Part shown: piece after piece, positions 17,556-25,739 of the stretch
Layout of the letters: each line of letters starts with the position of its first letter
How positions within the stretch are numbered: the first letter of the stretch is position 1
DNA from: Chloroflexota bacterium
GTDB taxonomy: Bacteria; Chloroflexota; Chloroflexia; Chloroflexales; Herpetosiphonaceae
Direction of reading: 5' to 3'
Assembly: GCA_020161265.1 (NCBI GenBank)
Contig: JAIUOC010000010.1
Span: 1-64,000 of the forward strand
Length of the DNA: 64,000 nt
The notes under the pieces: model-generated
What the model was told of the DNA's origin: nothing
Databases searched by the model: none
Seen by the model: the letters and a program-made list of their open reading frames with translations, nothing else
Translations under genes and position numbers: made by a program

Positions 17556-18668
17556 ATGATGGGCGAAATTTCCAATAGCCCACGTCCAGCCAATGTTGCT
17601 GAGATTGAAGATCAACTGCGCGATTTATGGCGTGAATTAGGCGATCAGCATCGCGATGCGAGCCATGTAATGACCCGCGTTTGCACCATGACCGTGATTG
17701 GTTACGGTGCAAACCAAACCCTCGCCAAACGAGTACGCACCGCCTTGCCGCAGGTATTTGGCGTGCATCCATGCCGCGCAATTTTGATCGAAACTGGCAG
17801 CGAGGCCGAAGAACTCAGCGCATGGGTCAGCACCGTTTGTCAACCAAGCAGCGAAGAGCACGAGCAAGTCTGTTGCGAACAAATTACCTTCTGTGTTGGT
17901 GAGCAAATGCGGCGACGTTTGCCCGGCACAGTGCTACCCTTGGTCGTTTCCGATTTGCCCTTGTTTGTCTGGTGGCCTGGCCCACTGCACCCTGCCAGCA
18001 ATGTGCGCACCCAATTGTTTGCCCATGCCGATCGCTGGATTATGGATTCGGCAGATTTTCTCGACCCGCTACCAGATTTGGCGCGTTTGCACAAGATGGT
18101 CATCAGCGATCAAACCGATGCTGTCAGCGATTTGACTTGGGCACGCTTAACTCCGTGGCGCACCGCGTTTGCCCAAATTTTCGATGCAATGGCCATGCGT
18201 CCAATGCTCGAAAACATTAGCAGCATCAAAGTGACCACTGGGCGACATCAAGCAGCCGGCTTGCTGAGCATCGGCTGGATGGCAACCTGCCTTGATTGGC
18301 AGTTGATCAGCGCAAGCGGCAATAGCGAAACCTTGCTTTGCAATTTCAAACATCGCAATGGCACGGTTACGATCAGCATGCAAACCAGCGATCGGGCTGG
18401 CGAGGAAGTACCATTCATCGAAGTGCAGGCCGCCAAACATAAAGCCAGTATCACCGTGGGCCGCAGCAGCAACAAACAAGCATTGCTGGCCAATGTGCAG
18501 CTTGATGGCGAAACTCGTTGTCAGATGAGCGAACTACCAAGGCCCAGCGATAGCCTGTTGCTCTTGAATGAACTAAATATGTATAGTCATGATCGAGTTT
18601 ATGAACGGGCTTTAGCGATAGTCGCCGCAATTGCTCAAGCAACCGATCCCCATGGAGCACATGTATGA
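17556..18668 (+). CDS. opcA: Glucose-6-phosphate dehydrogenase assembly protein OpcA
   Basis: 370 aa, resembling the OpcA proteins found beside zwf in cyanobacteria, actinobacteria and Chloroflexota. OpcA is known to promote oligomerisation or redox control of G6PDH. Family-like segments include SHVMTRVCTMTVI near the N-terminus, LPLVVSDLPLFVWWPG mid-protein and LTWARLTPWRTAFAQIFD. No catalytic motif is visible. Start: ATG at 17556 with GGAGG 8 nt upstream; the GTG at 17547 overlaps that site. Its last ATGA overlaps the pgl start. Identification rests on both sequence pattern and its position between zwf and pgl. Confidence 0.9.
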   Translation: MMGEISNSPRPANVAEIEDQLRDLWRELGDQHRDASHVMTRVCTMTVIGYGANQTLAKRVRTALPQVFGVHPCRAILIETGSEAEELSAWVSTVCQPSSEEHEQVCCEQITFCVGEQMRRRLPGTVLPLVVSDLPLFVWWPGPLHPASNVRTQLFAHADRWIMDSADFLDPLPDLARLHKMVISDQTDAVSDLTWARLTPWRTAFAQIFDAMAMRPMLENISSIKVTTGRHQAAGLLSIGWMATCLDWQLISASGNSETLLCNFKHRNGTVTISMQTSDRAGEEVPFIEVQAAKHKASITVGRSSNKQALLANVQLDGETRCQMSELPRPSDSLLLLNELNMYSHDRVYERALAIVAAIAQATDPHGAHV

Positions 18669-19387
18669 CGCTTCAGATTGCCCCAAGCCGCGAGGAACTG
18701 ATGATCCTTGCGGCTGATCGGCTAGTAGCCGAGGCTCAAACCGCCATCGCTCAACGTGGCCGCTGGACAATCGCGCTTTCGGGTGGCTCAACGCCCAAAG
18801 CGTTGTTTGAGTTATTAGCCAGCCCACGATACATTAATCAGATTCTTTGGGGGCGTTGTTTTTTATTTTGGGGCGATGAGCGCTGCGTCGGGCCTGACGA
18901 TCCCCAAAGCAACTATCGCATGACCAAAATCGCCTTGATCGATCATATTCCGATTCCCGTGGGCAATGTGTTGCGAATTCGTGGTGAGTTAGCGCCTGAA
19001 AGTGCCGCCAGTCTGTATGCCCATGAAATTAAACGTATTTTCGGGCTAGCTGAGGGCCAATTTCCTCAATTCGATACGATGCTGCTGGGCTTGGGCAATG
19101 ATGGGCATACCGCCTCGCTCTTTCCTGCCAGCGATATTTTGGGTCGCAACGATGTGTTGGTGGCCGAAACCTGGGTCGCCAAACTCAAACAATATCGCAT
19201 CTCGCTGACTGCGCCTGTGATCAACAATGCCCATAGCAAAATCTTTTTGGCGGCAGGCGACGATAAAGCTGGCGTTATTCGCGAACTGATCGAGCAGACT
19301 GGGGCTTATCAAAGCTACCCCGCCAATTTGATCAGCAATGCCGACTGGCTACTCGACCAAGCGGCGGCCAGCCAACTGCAACATTAA
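18665..19387 (+). CDS. pgl: 6-phosphogluconolactonase
   Basis: 240-aa DevB/SOL-type lactonase hydrolysing 6-phosphogluconolactone made by Zwf. Characteristic motifs: ALSGGSTPKALFELL (phosphate binding), FLFWGDERCVGPDDPQSNY, and LLGLGNDGHTASLFP carrying the catalytic His. The start overlaps the opcA stop by 4 nt (ATGA), indicating translational coupling. No 6-phosphogluconate dehydrogenase gene follows in the window. Confidence 0.96.
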   Translation: MTLQIAPSREELMILAADRLVAEAQTAIAQRGRWTIALSGGSTPKALFELLASPRYINQILWGRCFLFWGDERCVGPDDPQSNYRMTKIALIDHIPIPVGNVLRIRGELAPESAASLYAHEIKRIFGLAEGQFPQFDTMLLGLGNDGHTASLFPASDILGRNDVLVAETWVAKLKQYRISLTAPVINNAHSKIFLAAGDDKAGVIRELIEQTGAYQSYPANLISNADWLLDQAAASQLQH

Positions 19388-19452
19388 CGGATCGTTAACA
19401 GATTTTCGTGGCACAATATTAGGCATGCACCATAGCATCGAAAGGAATGTTC

Positions 19453-20319
19453 ATGACTGACCATCGACCAACCATTATGCTTGTGCATGCCCACCCTGAT
19501 GATGAAGTGATTTCAACAGGCGGCATTGCGCTGAAGTATCACGAGCAAGGAGCACGGGTCGTTTTGGTGACCTGCACCCGTGGCGAAGAAGGCGAAATTG
19601 TTGATGCTGAATTGAATACGCCTGAGAATAAAGCGCGATTGGCCGAGATTCGCGATGTGGAGCTAGCTCGGGCGATTGCGCTGCTCAATATCACTGATTT
19701 TCATCAGTTGGCCTACCGCGATTCAGGCATGATCAACACGCCACCCAATGAGCATCCCGAATCGTTTAACAAGGCCGATTTACAAGCTGCCACTGGTCGC
19801 TTGGTGGCTTTGGTACGTCAATATCAACCAGATGTGTTGATCAGCTACGATGAAAATGGTAGTTATGGGCATCCCGACCACATTATGGCCCATAAAATTA
19901 CGGTTGCGGCGTTTCATGCTGCTGGCGACCCCAACCAATTTCCCGAGGCTGGGACAGCTTGGGAACCGAAAAAACTGTATTACACCGCCTATCGTCGCTC
20001 GATTTGGCGCAAAGCGTGGGAATATATGCAAGCTCGTGGCGAAAAAACCCCGCTCGATGATCCCGAAGCAGATCTCTCGCGCTATGTTGATGATCCACGC
20101 ACCACAACTGCGATTGAAATTGGTCAATATTTGCCAATTAAATTGCAATCGTTGCTGGAGCATCGCACCCAAATTGGGCCAACATGGGGCTTTTTGAGCT
20201 TGCCAGAGGAGTTACGCGGCGAATTACTGAGCCATGAACATTTTGCTCTAATCGAATCGCGGGTAAGTTTGCCTGAACGCGAAGAATTTGAAACCGATCT
20301 TTTGCTTGGGATTCGTTAA
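19453..20319 (+). CDS. PIG-L family (MshB/Mca-like) zinc deacetylase
   Basis: 288 aa. The zinc-binding AHPDDE motif is at the N-terminus (VHAHPDDEVISTGG) and the second signature GSYGHPDHIMAH is near residue 140, as in MshB, Mca and related GlcNAc-inositol deacetylases or mycothiol conjugate amidases. These remove an N-acyl group from an amino sugar conjugate. Other mycothiol genes are absent from the window, so the substrate is open. The ATG at 19453 (AGGA 7 nt upstream) is preferred over the ATG at 19447, which abuts the ribosome site. It follows the pentose phosphate operon by about 65 nt and ends at a shared terminator. Confidence 0.87.
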   Translation: MTDHRPTIMLVHAHPDDEVISTGGIALKYHEQGARVVLVTCTRGEEGEIVDAELNTPENKARLAEIRDVELARAIALLNITDFHQLAYRDSGMINTPPNEHPESFNKADLQAATGRLVALVRQYQPDVLISYDENGSYGHPDHIMAHKITVAAFHAAGDPNQFPEAGTAWEPKKLYYTAYRRSIWRKAWEYMQARGEKTPLDDPEADLSRYVDDPRTTTAIEIGQYLPIKLQSLLEHRTQIGPTWGFLSLPEELRGELLSHEHFALIESRVSLPEREEFETDLLLGIR

Positions 20320-20324
20320 ACAGA

Positions 20325-20355
20325 ATGGGCTGACCAAAATTGCTGGTCAGCCCAT
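20325..20355. terminator. Bidirectional hairpin terminator
   Basis: A perfect 12-bp stem ATGGGCTGACCA (20325-20336) with TGGTCAGCCCAT (20344-20355) and a 7-nt loop, between convergent genes. The flanking T-content is modest on the plus strand (gtttatgttta). Confidence 0.8.
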
Positions 20356-20363
20356 GTTTATGT

Positions 20364-21110
20364 TTAGTAGCTTGCCCAGCGCTCTTTGGGCCAATAGGTA
20401 AACCATGCCTTGCCAATCACATATTCGAGCGGTAATGGCCCCCAACGCCGTGAATCACTGCTAAATGGTCGATTATCGCCCATCACAAATACATGACCCT
20501 CGGGTACAACCAACTCACAGTGCGTATCACAGAGCGTATCAACCTCGCCAATATAATCCTCGGTTAATTGCTGCTCGTTGACCCAAACTTTGCCCTCGCG
20601 AATTTTGATCGTATCGCCGCCAACCCCAATCACCCGTTTAATATAATCTTTATCGGGCAAATCGTGGGCGGCAGGTGGAGCCAAAAACACAATAATATCG
20701 CCGCGTTCAGGTGGATGCAGCAAATACAGAAATTTTTTGGGCAACTCGGCTTGGCCAGGCCACAAACGCAGCGGTGCATTCAAATCGAGATGGGCATAGA
20801 TCGCTTTGTTAACCAAAACATATTGCTTGGTTTGCATGGTTGGTTCCATGCTGGTGCCTTCAATTTGAAAATTTTGAATCAAGCTGCGTAGAATCAAAAA
20901 ACTCAAAATCAAGCTGGCCAGCATGTGCCACGAACGGCGCAAGCGAGGCCGTTGCGGTGCTGGAGTTAGAGTTGGTGGGGCAGGCAATGGCGCTTGTGAT
21001 TGCTCCAACCAAGCAATTTCTTCGGCGCTTGGCGCAGCAACTGGCAGCGGTTGAGTCTGGTCAAGCGCCAAGCGGGTAGTTTTTACTTCGGATTGCTCGA
21101 AATCGTTCAT
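20364..21110 (-). CDS. lepB: Signal peptidase I (second of a tandem pair)
   Basis: 248-aa type I leader peptidase, cleaving signal peptides at the outer face of the membrane. A cytoplasmic Pro-rich N-terminus (about 75 aa) precedes one membrane segment (MLASLILSFLILRSLI). The catalytic Ser lies in IEGTSMEPTM, the Lys in DYIKRVIGVGGD, and the late VMGDNRPFSSDSRRWGPL box is present. The ATG overlaps the stop of the upstream paralogue by 4 nt, so the two are co-translated. The pair share about half their residues by eye, a lineage-level duplication rather than a recent copy. Confidence 0.95.
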   Translation of the reverse strand: MNDFEQSEVKTTRLALDQTQPLPVAAPSAEEIAWLEQSQAPLPAPPTLTPAPQRPRLRRSWHMLASLILSFLILRSLIQNFQIEGTSMEPTMQTKQYVLVNKAIYAHLDLNAPLRLWPGQAELPKKFLYLLHPPERGDIIVFLAPPAAHDLPDKDYIKRVIGVGGDTIKIREGKVWVNEQQLTEDYIGEVDTLCDTHCELVVPEGHVFVMGDNRPFSSDSRRWGPLPLEYVIGKAWFTYWPKERWASY

Positions 21111-21895
21111 TGGCCCGTTGGTGCTGCATAACTAGGCGTTTGCACAACACCCCAATCTTCTTTGGGCCAATACGAAAGCCAGGCCTTGCCAATCACGTTA
21201 TCTAAGGGCAACGGCCCCCACTCGCGTGAGTCGCTGCTGTTGTTGCGATTATCGCCCATCACAAAAACATGGCCAGCTGGAATATCAACGCTACAGGTCG
21301 AGGCATAGCCTTTACAACTGGTTTGCGTGCCAGCATCAAGATATTCCGATTCATCGAGCAGTTGGTCATTGACATAGACTTGACCATCGAGCAAGGTAAC
21401 TTTATCGCCCTCGATCCCAATCACCCGTTTAATGTAATCTTTGTTAGGTTCGTCGTGCGCCGATTCTGGAGCCAAGAATACGACAATATCGCCTTGTTGC
21501 GGCTTGCGAAAGGGATAAACCACATTTTGCTCAAGATCGCCCCGGCCTGGCAAGAGTCGCAGCGGCGCATTCAGGTCAAAGTGCATATATAAAGCTTTAT
21601 TAACCAAAATATATTGCTGATCGTGCATGGTTGGGAACATACTCGAACCTTCGATGCGAAAATTCTGCAACAAGCCACGCACAATAAAAAAGACCAAAAG
21701 CACAAAAACGACCGTCTCGATAATCTCTTTGACGACCGACCAGCCGCGACGTTGGGGAACGGTTTCAGCAGCCGCTTCCTCTAAATCCAGCGGTTCTTCT
21801 GGTGGTGGAGCTGGCTCAAGCCTGGTTGGTTTTAATGGATTTGGATCATGTTGAGCAGCTTGTTCAAGCCGATCCCGTAGCGGTGTTGAACTCAT
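21107..21895 (-). CDS. lepB: Signal peptidase I (first of a tandem pair)
   Basis: 262 aa from the ATG at 21895, which has AAGGA 7 nt upstream; an upstream in-frame start at 21949 lacks one. Membrane segment IIETVVFVLLVFFIVRGLL, catalytic Ser in IEGSSMFPTM, Lys in DYIKRVIGIEGD, and VMGDNRNNSSDSREWGPL. It differs from its neighbour by an insert with two cysteines (TQTSCKGYASTCS) in the extracytoplasmic domain, possibly a disulfide. It is first in the bicistronic unit. Duplicate peptidases may split the substrate load of this secretome-rich genome (inference). Confidence 0.95.
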   Translation of the reverse strand: MSSTPLRDRLEQAAQHDPNPLKPTRLEPAPPPEEPLDLEEAAAETVPQRRGWSVVKEIIETVVFVLLVFFIVRGLLQNFRIEGSSMFPTMHDQQYILVNKALYMHFDLNAPLRLLPGRGDLEQNVVYPFRKPQQGDIVVFLAPESAHDEPNKDYIKRVIGIEGDKVTLLDGQVYVNDQLLDESEYLDAGTQTSCKGYASTCSVDIPAGHVFVMGDNRNNSSDSREWGPLPLDNVIGKAWLSYWPKEDWGVVQTPSYAAPTGQ

Positions 21896-22310
21896 TGAAT
21901 TATCCTTACACCCTGAATTATGTCGCTGCGCGGCATTATAGCATACCAACTTTGGCCAAACCTGCCCTAGAAGTCTTGATTTTAATTGACCAAACTGGGG
22001 ATTGATGATCTAGTATGCCGCGAAGCGCTAGTGCTGTCAATTTAAAGCAAAGCCCATACCGTCAATCAGCCCATGTTAACGATTCCAAGCCGTTTGCAGC
22101 TGATAGGCAACTGATCAACGGCTGATACCCGCCAATGGTTCCTGCGGCATTGTTTTCTCTCAGCATATCATAGCCTAAAGCTTTCCAAGCAGTTGTTAAT
22201 CTAGTGCTAATCCTAGCCACTCCAAGCCGCAAACTCCATCGAGAGATTGACATGGCCAGCCGCAAAAATGTGCTATCATCAAGGTTGGCACCACTTACGA
22301 GAACTCTGCT
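21896..22310. promoter_or_regulatory. Divergent promoter region of lepB and tilS
   Basis: 415 nt without a gene. On the minus strand TATAAT at 21940-21935 should serve the lepB pair. On the plus strand an extended -10 (TGC-TATCAT, 22271-22279) lies 31 nt before the tilS ATG; a TTGACA near 22246 is too far for standard spacing. Nothing else is recognised between about 21965 and 22240. Confidence 0.5.
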
Positions 22311-23771
22311 ATGTCCCAACTACTCGACATTGAAACAACCCTCATCCGCGATGGTCGCCTCGCATCGGCAGCATGTTTGGTGGTGGCGGTTTCAGGTGGA
22401 CCGGATTCATTAGCATTGCTGCATCGGCTGACGGCCTTGGCCACACCGTATGGCTGGCGATTGCATGTGGCTCACCTTGATCATGGCTTACGTGGCGAGC
22501 AATCAGCTGCCGAGGCCGCTTTTGTGGCCGAAATCGCCGCTGATTGGGGCTTAACTGCCACAATTGAGCTGCGCGATGTTGACCAAGTTGCCAAACACTA
22601 CCATGTGGGCTTACCTGCTGCGGCCCGAGCGACCCGCTATCGTTTCTTGGCTGAGGTGGCTTTGCAACAACAAGCCGATGCGGTCGTGCTCGGTCATCAA
22701 TCCGATGATCAAGCAGAAACGGTGTTGTTGCATGTGTTGCGGGGCACAGGCCCGAGCGGCTTGAGCGCCATGCGACCGCGCACCGAGTGGGTTGGATGGC
22801 GAGTTACCGCCGGAATGCCACATCAAGCAGTTGGGCCAGCTTTGATTCGACCCATGCTCAATATTACCCGTGACGAAATTGAGGCCTATTGCGATGAACA
22901 GCAATTGGAGCCACGCCGTGATCCCACTAATAATTCGTTGGAATACACACGGGGCCGCATTCGCCATCAATTATTGCCATTACTCGGCGAATACAATGCT
23001 AAAGTTGTTTCGGCCTTGGCGCGAACAGCGCGTTTGGCTGCAATTGAAACCGACTACATGCAAAGCGAGCTTGATCGTCAATGGCAACATTTAATTGAGT
23101 TTGAACCTGGGGCAATCACCTTTCATCGTGAGCAATGGAACCAGATGCATCCAGCGTTGCAGCGCCATGCAATTCGCCGCGCGGTTTATTTATTGCGGCC
23201 TGAGCGCGACGAATTAACATCCTCGCAGCTTGACCATGCGTTAAGTGCCATGAACAGCCTGCAACTGTTTTGCCAGATGCCGCATAATTTGGTCTTGCAT
23301 CGTAAGCCACATGGTTGGACAATGACCGTAGCTACAACTATGCAGCCAACCAACGACGAACCGCAATTGAGCATTGATGAGTGGCCGCTCAATCAACAAG
23401 GCATGACTCCGCTACCCGATGAACGTTGGCGGGTGATTATGGAGCTGATGCCCAGTCGCCCTGAATATAATCTTTCGCGCTGGCAAGGCTTACTCGATGC
23501 CGATGCGATTCAAGGCAAATTGATGTTACGTCAACGCCGCCCAGGTGATCGCATGCGGCCAGCAGGGGGCATTGGCTCACGTCGCATCCAAGATATTATG
23601 GTTGATATGCGTTTGCCGCGCGAACTGCGTGCCCAATGGCCGTTATTCGTTGATGATGTTGGGATTCTTTGGATTCCTGGCTTGCTGATGGCCGAACATG
23701 CCCACCCAACGCCAGAAACAACCAATTTTTTGCTCATAACTTTGGAGGATACTCACGCCGATGCATCCTGA
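22311..23771 (+). CDS. tilS: tRNA(Ile)-lysidine synthase
   Basis: 486 aa. Attaches lysine to C34 of tRNA-Ile(CAU) using ATP, so the tRNA reads AUA. The PP-loop ATP pyrophosphatase motif SGGPDSLALLHRL lies near residue 28, followed by HLDHGLRGEQSAAEA and GHQSDDQAETVLLHVLRGTG, both diagnostic of TilS. The C-terminal part (RQRRPGDRMRPAGGIGSR) matches the TilS C-terminal substrate-binding domain, so it is a full-length, long form. It overlaps hpt by 11 nt, the conserved tilS-hpt pairing. Confidence 0.96.
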   Translation: MSQLLDIETTLIRDGRLASAACLVVAVSGGPDSLALLHRLTALATPYGWRLHVAHLDHGLRGEQSAAEAAFVAEIAADWGLTATIELRDVDQVAKHYHVGLPAAARATRYRFLAEVALQQQADAVVLGHQSDDQAETVLLHVLRGTGPSGLSAMRPRTEWVGWRVTAGMPHQAVGPALIRPMLNITRDEIEAYCDEQQLEPRRDPTNNSLEYTRGRIRHQLLPLLGEYNAKVVSALARTARLAAIETDYMQSELDRQWQHLIEFEPGAITFHREQWNQMHPALQRHAIRRAVYLLRPERDELTSSQLDHALSAMNSLQLFCQMPHNLVLHRKPHGWTMTVATTMQPTNDEPQLSIDEWPLNQQGMTPLPDERWRVIMELMPSRPEYNLSRWQGLLDADAIQGKLMLRQRRPGDRMRPAGGIGSRRIQDIMVDMRLPRELRAQWPLFVDDVGILWIPGLLMAEHAHPTPETTNFLLITLEDTHADAS

Positions 23772-24300
23772 TCTTGAGCGAGTATTAATTGATACCGCAA
23801 CACTCCAAAACCGAGTTCAAGCGCTTGGCACAGCAATTGCCCAAACCACGGTTAACGCACCTGAGTTAGTGTTAGTTGGCATCTTAAAAGGTTCGTTGAT
23901 CTTTATGGCCGACCTGATGCGCTCGATTGAACGCGAGGTTAGCTACGATTGCATTGCGGTTTCGTCCTATGGAGCCAGCACCGAAAGCAGCGGCGTAGTT
24001 CGTTTAAATAAAGATCTCGACCTTGATATCGCTGGCAAGCATGTGATCATCGTCGAAGATATTATTGATAGTGGCCTGACATTAAAATATGTGCATGATC
24101 TGCTGTTGCGGCGCAACCCAGCCGCTTTAGAGATTTGTGCCCTACTGAATAAACCTGAACGGCGCAATGTCAATGTGCAGGTTGATTACCGTGGTTTCGA
24201 CATTCCCAACGAATTTGTTGTGGGATATGGACTGGACTATGCCGAACGCTACCGCAATTTGCCCTATATTGGGGTCTTAAGCCCTCGTGTTTATACATAG
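23761..24300 (+). CDS. hpt: Hypoxanthine-guanine phosphoribosyltransferase
   Basis: 179 aa. Salvages hypoxanthine and guanine to IMP and GMP using PRPP. Motifs: VGILKGSLIFMADLMRSI, the PRPP loop VIIVEDIIDSGLTL, and the C-terminal FVVGYGLDYAERYRNLPYIG. The start lies within the end of tilS (11-nt overlap). In many bacteria ftsH follows directly; here a TnpB element separates them. Confidence 0.96.
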   Translation: MHPDLERVLIDTATLQNRVQALGTAIAQTTVNAPELVLVGILKGSLIFMADLMRSIEREVSYDCIAVSSYGASTESSGVVRLNKDLDLDIAGKHVIIVEDIIDSGLTLKYVHDLLLRRNPAALEICALLNKPERRNVNVQVDYRGFDIPNEFVVGYGLDYAERYRNLPYIGVLSPRVYT

Positions 24301-24408
24301 GAGCTTGCCTTTAGACGCAGTAAACCAGAAGTTTTAGCTCTAGAGAGCGACTAGGAGAGCCGCTTTCACCTGCTTACAGAAACGCTAGATGGATGTTATA
24401 ACACACCT

Positions 24409-25569
24409 ATGCAACGAACGATTTGTCTACAACTTGAACCATCGTTCACACAGGCTGCCGCACTTGAGGAAACCAGCCGTCAATTCACGGCGGCCTTCAA
24501 CCTGTTTGCGCAGTTGGGTTGGTCCAACAGCGTCTCGAATGCTACCAAGCTCCATTTTCTGGCCTACTATACCGTCCGCGCAGCGCTTCCTGATCTCAAC
24601 AGCAATCTGACCAATACCGCACGAGCCAAAGCGGCTGAGGCGCTCCGCAGTTCCTTTACCCTACGAAAAAACCGCACGCGTACCGTCTCGATGCCCCGCT
24701 CGCATTCCTGCCCCCCGCGCTACAACGTGCATACATTTCGTATCAATTGGGAAAGCCAGACCGTGCGGCTGTCGCTAGTCGCTGGTCGGCAGACGATCCG
24801 CTTTCGCGTACCAGCCTATGCCACCAAGTACGTGGGTTATTCGGTTGATACGGCGGATCTGCTTGAGCGTGATGGGCGCTGGTTCTTGCATGTTGTGGTG
24901 ACGGTTCCCGCGCCGACCATCGCGCCAAGCGAGACGGTTGTTGGGGTTGATCTGGGGTTGAGCCATCCCGCCGTGACCAGTACGCGGCACTTTTTGGGCA
25001 AGAAACGCTGGAAGGCCCGTGAAGGTCGACTGTTCAAGCTCAAGCGGGCCTTGCAAAAACGCAACACCAAGTCGGCTAAGCGGCACTTGAAAACGCTGCG
25101 GCGCAAGCAGGCCCGCTTTCGACGTGATTGCGATCACGTCGTGAGTAAGCAGATCGTGCAGTCGGTCGAAGCGGGTAGCACGATTGTCGTGGAAAATCTG
25201 ACCAACATCCGCAAACGCATGAAGGGCAAGCGGCACACCGCAATCAAGCGGCGCTTACATTCGTGGTCGTTTGCACAATTGCTAGCGTTTATTGTGTACA
25301 AGGCGCAGGAGCGCGGCGGTACGGTGGTTGCGGTTGACCCGCGACATACCTCGCAGACGTGTAGCTGCTGTGGGCATCAAGCCCGCAACAACCGTCGCTC
25401 CAGAGCCGCATTCAGATGTCAGATGTGCAGTTATGAACTGCATGCCGACTTGAATGCAGCCTACAACATTGTGGCCAAGTACCATGCTCAGGGGGGTATA
25501 TCTCGCCTGAGTGGGCTGCCCGTCAACCAGCCTATCGTGTCCGATCCTGAGCCACTGGCTGAGGGTTGA
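24409..25569 (+). CDS. tnpB: TnpB RNA-guided nuclease (IS605 OrfB family)
   Basis: 386 aa. Family knowledge: TnpB uses a guide RNA from the element's right end to cut DNA next to a short transposon-adjacent motif, the ancestor of Cas12. All catalytic parts are visible: RuvC Asp181 (VGVDLGLSHP), Glu262 (VVENLTNI) and Asp347 (HADLNAAYNI), plus a zinc ribbon with Cys318, Cys321, Cys337 and Cys340. The N-terminus (CLQLEPSFTQAAALEETSRQF) fits the WED region. No frameshift is present, so it looks intact. Codon use is more GC-rich than in the flanking genes, which suits a recent arrival. Confidence 0.9.
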   Translation: MQRTICLQLEPSFTQAAALEETSRQFTAAFNLFAQLGWSNSVSNATKLHFLAYYTVRAALPDLNSNLTNTARAKAAEALRSSFTLRKNRTRTVSMPRSHSCPPRYNVHTFRINWESQTVRLSLVAGRQTIRFRVPAYATKYVGYSVDTADLLERDGRWFLHVVVTVPAPTIAPSETVVGVDLGLSHPAVTSTRHFLGKKRWKAREGRLFKLKRALQKRNTKSAKRHLKTLRRKQARFRRDCDHVVSKQIVQSVEAGSTIVVENLTNIRKRMKGKRHTAIKRRLHSWSFAQLLAFIVYKAQERGGTVVAVDPRHTSQTCSCCGHQARNNRRSRAAFRCQMCSYELHADLNAAYNIVAKYHAQGGISRLSGLPVNQPIVSDPEPLAEG

Positions 25570-25605
25570 GGTATAAGCCCAATGCCTTTAGGCGTGGGTT
25601 GTTGA
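25481..25605 (+). ncRNA. Candidate omega (reRNA) guide RNA at the right end of the TnpB element
   Basis: Overlaps the last codons of tnpB and the right end. Stems seen: CTCAGG (25487-25492) with CCTGAG (25506-25511); CCTGAGCC (25546-25553) with GGCTGAGG (25557-25564), one mismatch and a 3-nt loop; then the imperfect right-end hairpin at 25577-25598. TnpB guide scaffolds are known to lie here, with the guide copied from DNA just past the element. Boundaries are inferred. Confidence 0.5.
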
Positions 25606-25634
25606 CATTAACACTTTGCTAATGGGCATTTCCC

Positions 25635-25663
25635 TTGCTAGGTAGGTAGCGCTTTGGTATAAT
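25635..25663 (+). promoter_or_regulatory. ftsH promoter
   Basis: TTGCTA (25635-25640), a 17-nt spacer, and TATAAT (25658-25663) with an upstream TGG (extended -10). It lies just right of the TnpB element, so ftsH keeps its own transcription despite being separated from tilS-hpt. Confidence 0.75.
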
Positions 25664-25739
25664 TTTTGAAGGTCGCTGTACTCCGCATGGAGTGCAGCAA
25701 AATTTTATGAGCGTGTACGCACGTTCAGGAGATACTGCG

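Larger units (their letters stand above)
24301..25608 (+). mobile_element. IS200/IS605-type (IS1341-like) element carrying only tnpB
   Basis: An insertion of about 1.3 kb between hpt and ftsH. It has one gene, tnpB, and no Y1 transposase gene tnpA, so it is probably mobilised in trans or immobile. Both edges contain the word GCCTTTAG(A/G)CG, at 24307-24317 and 25584-25594. The right copy sits in an imperfect hairpin (GCCC-aatGCC-TTTA-GGCGTGGG), as in the subterminal hairpins of IS605 ends. Exact ends are not fixed; the family makes no target duplication, so they must be set by comparison with an empty site. Confidence 0.75.
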
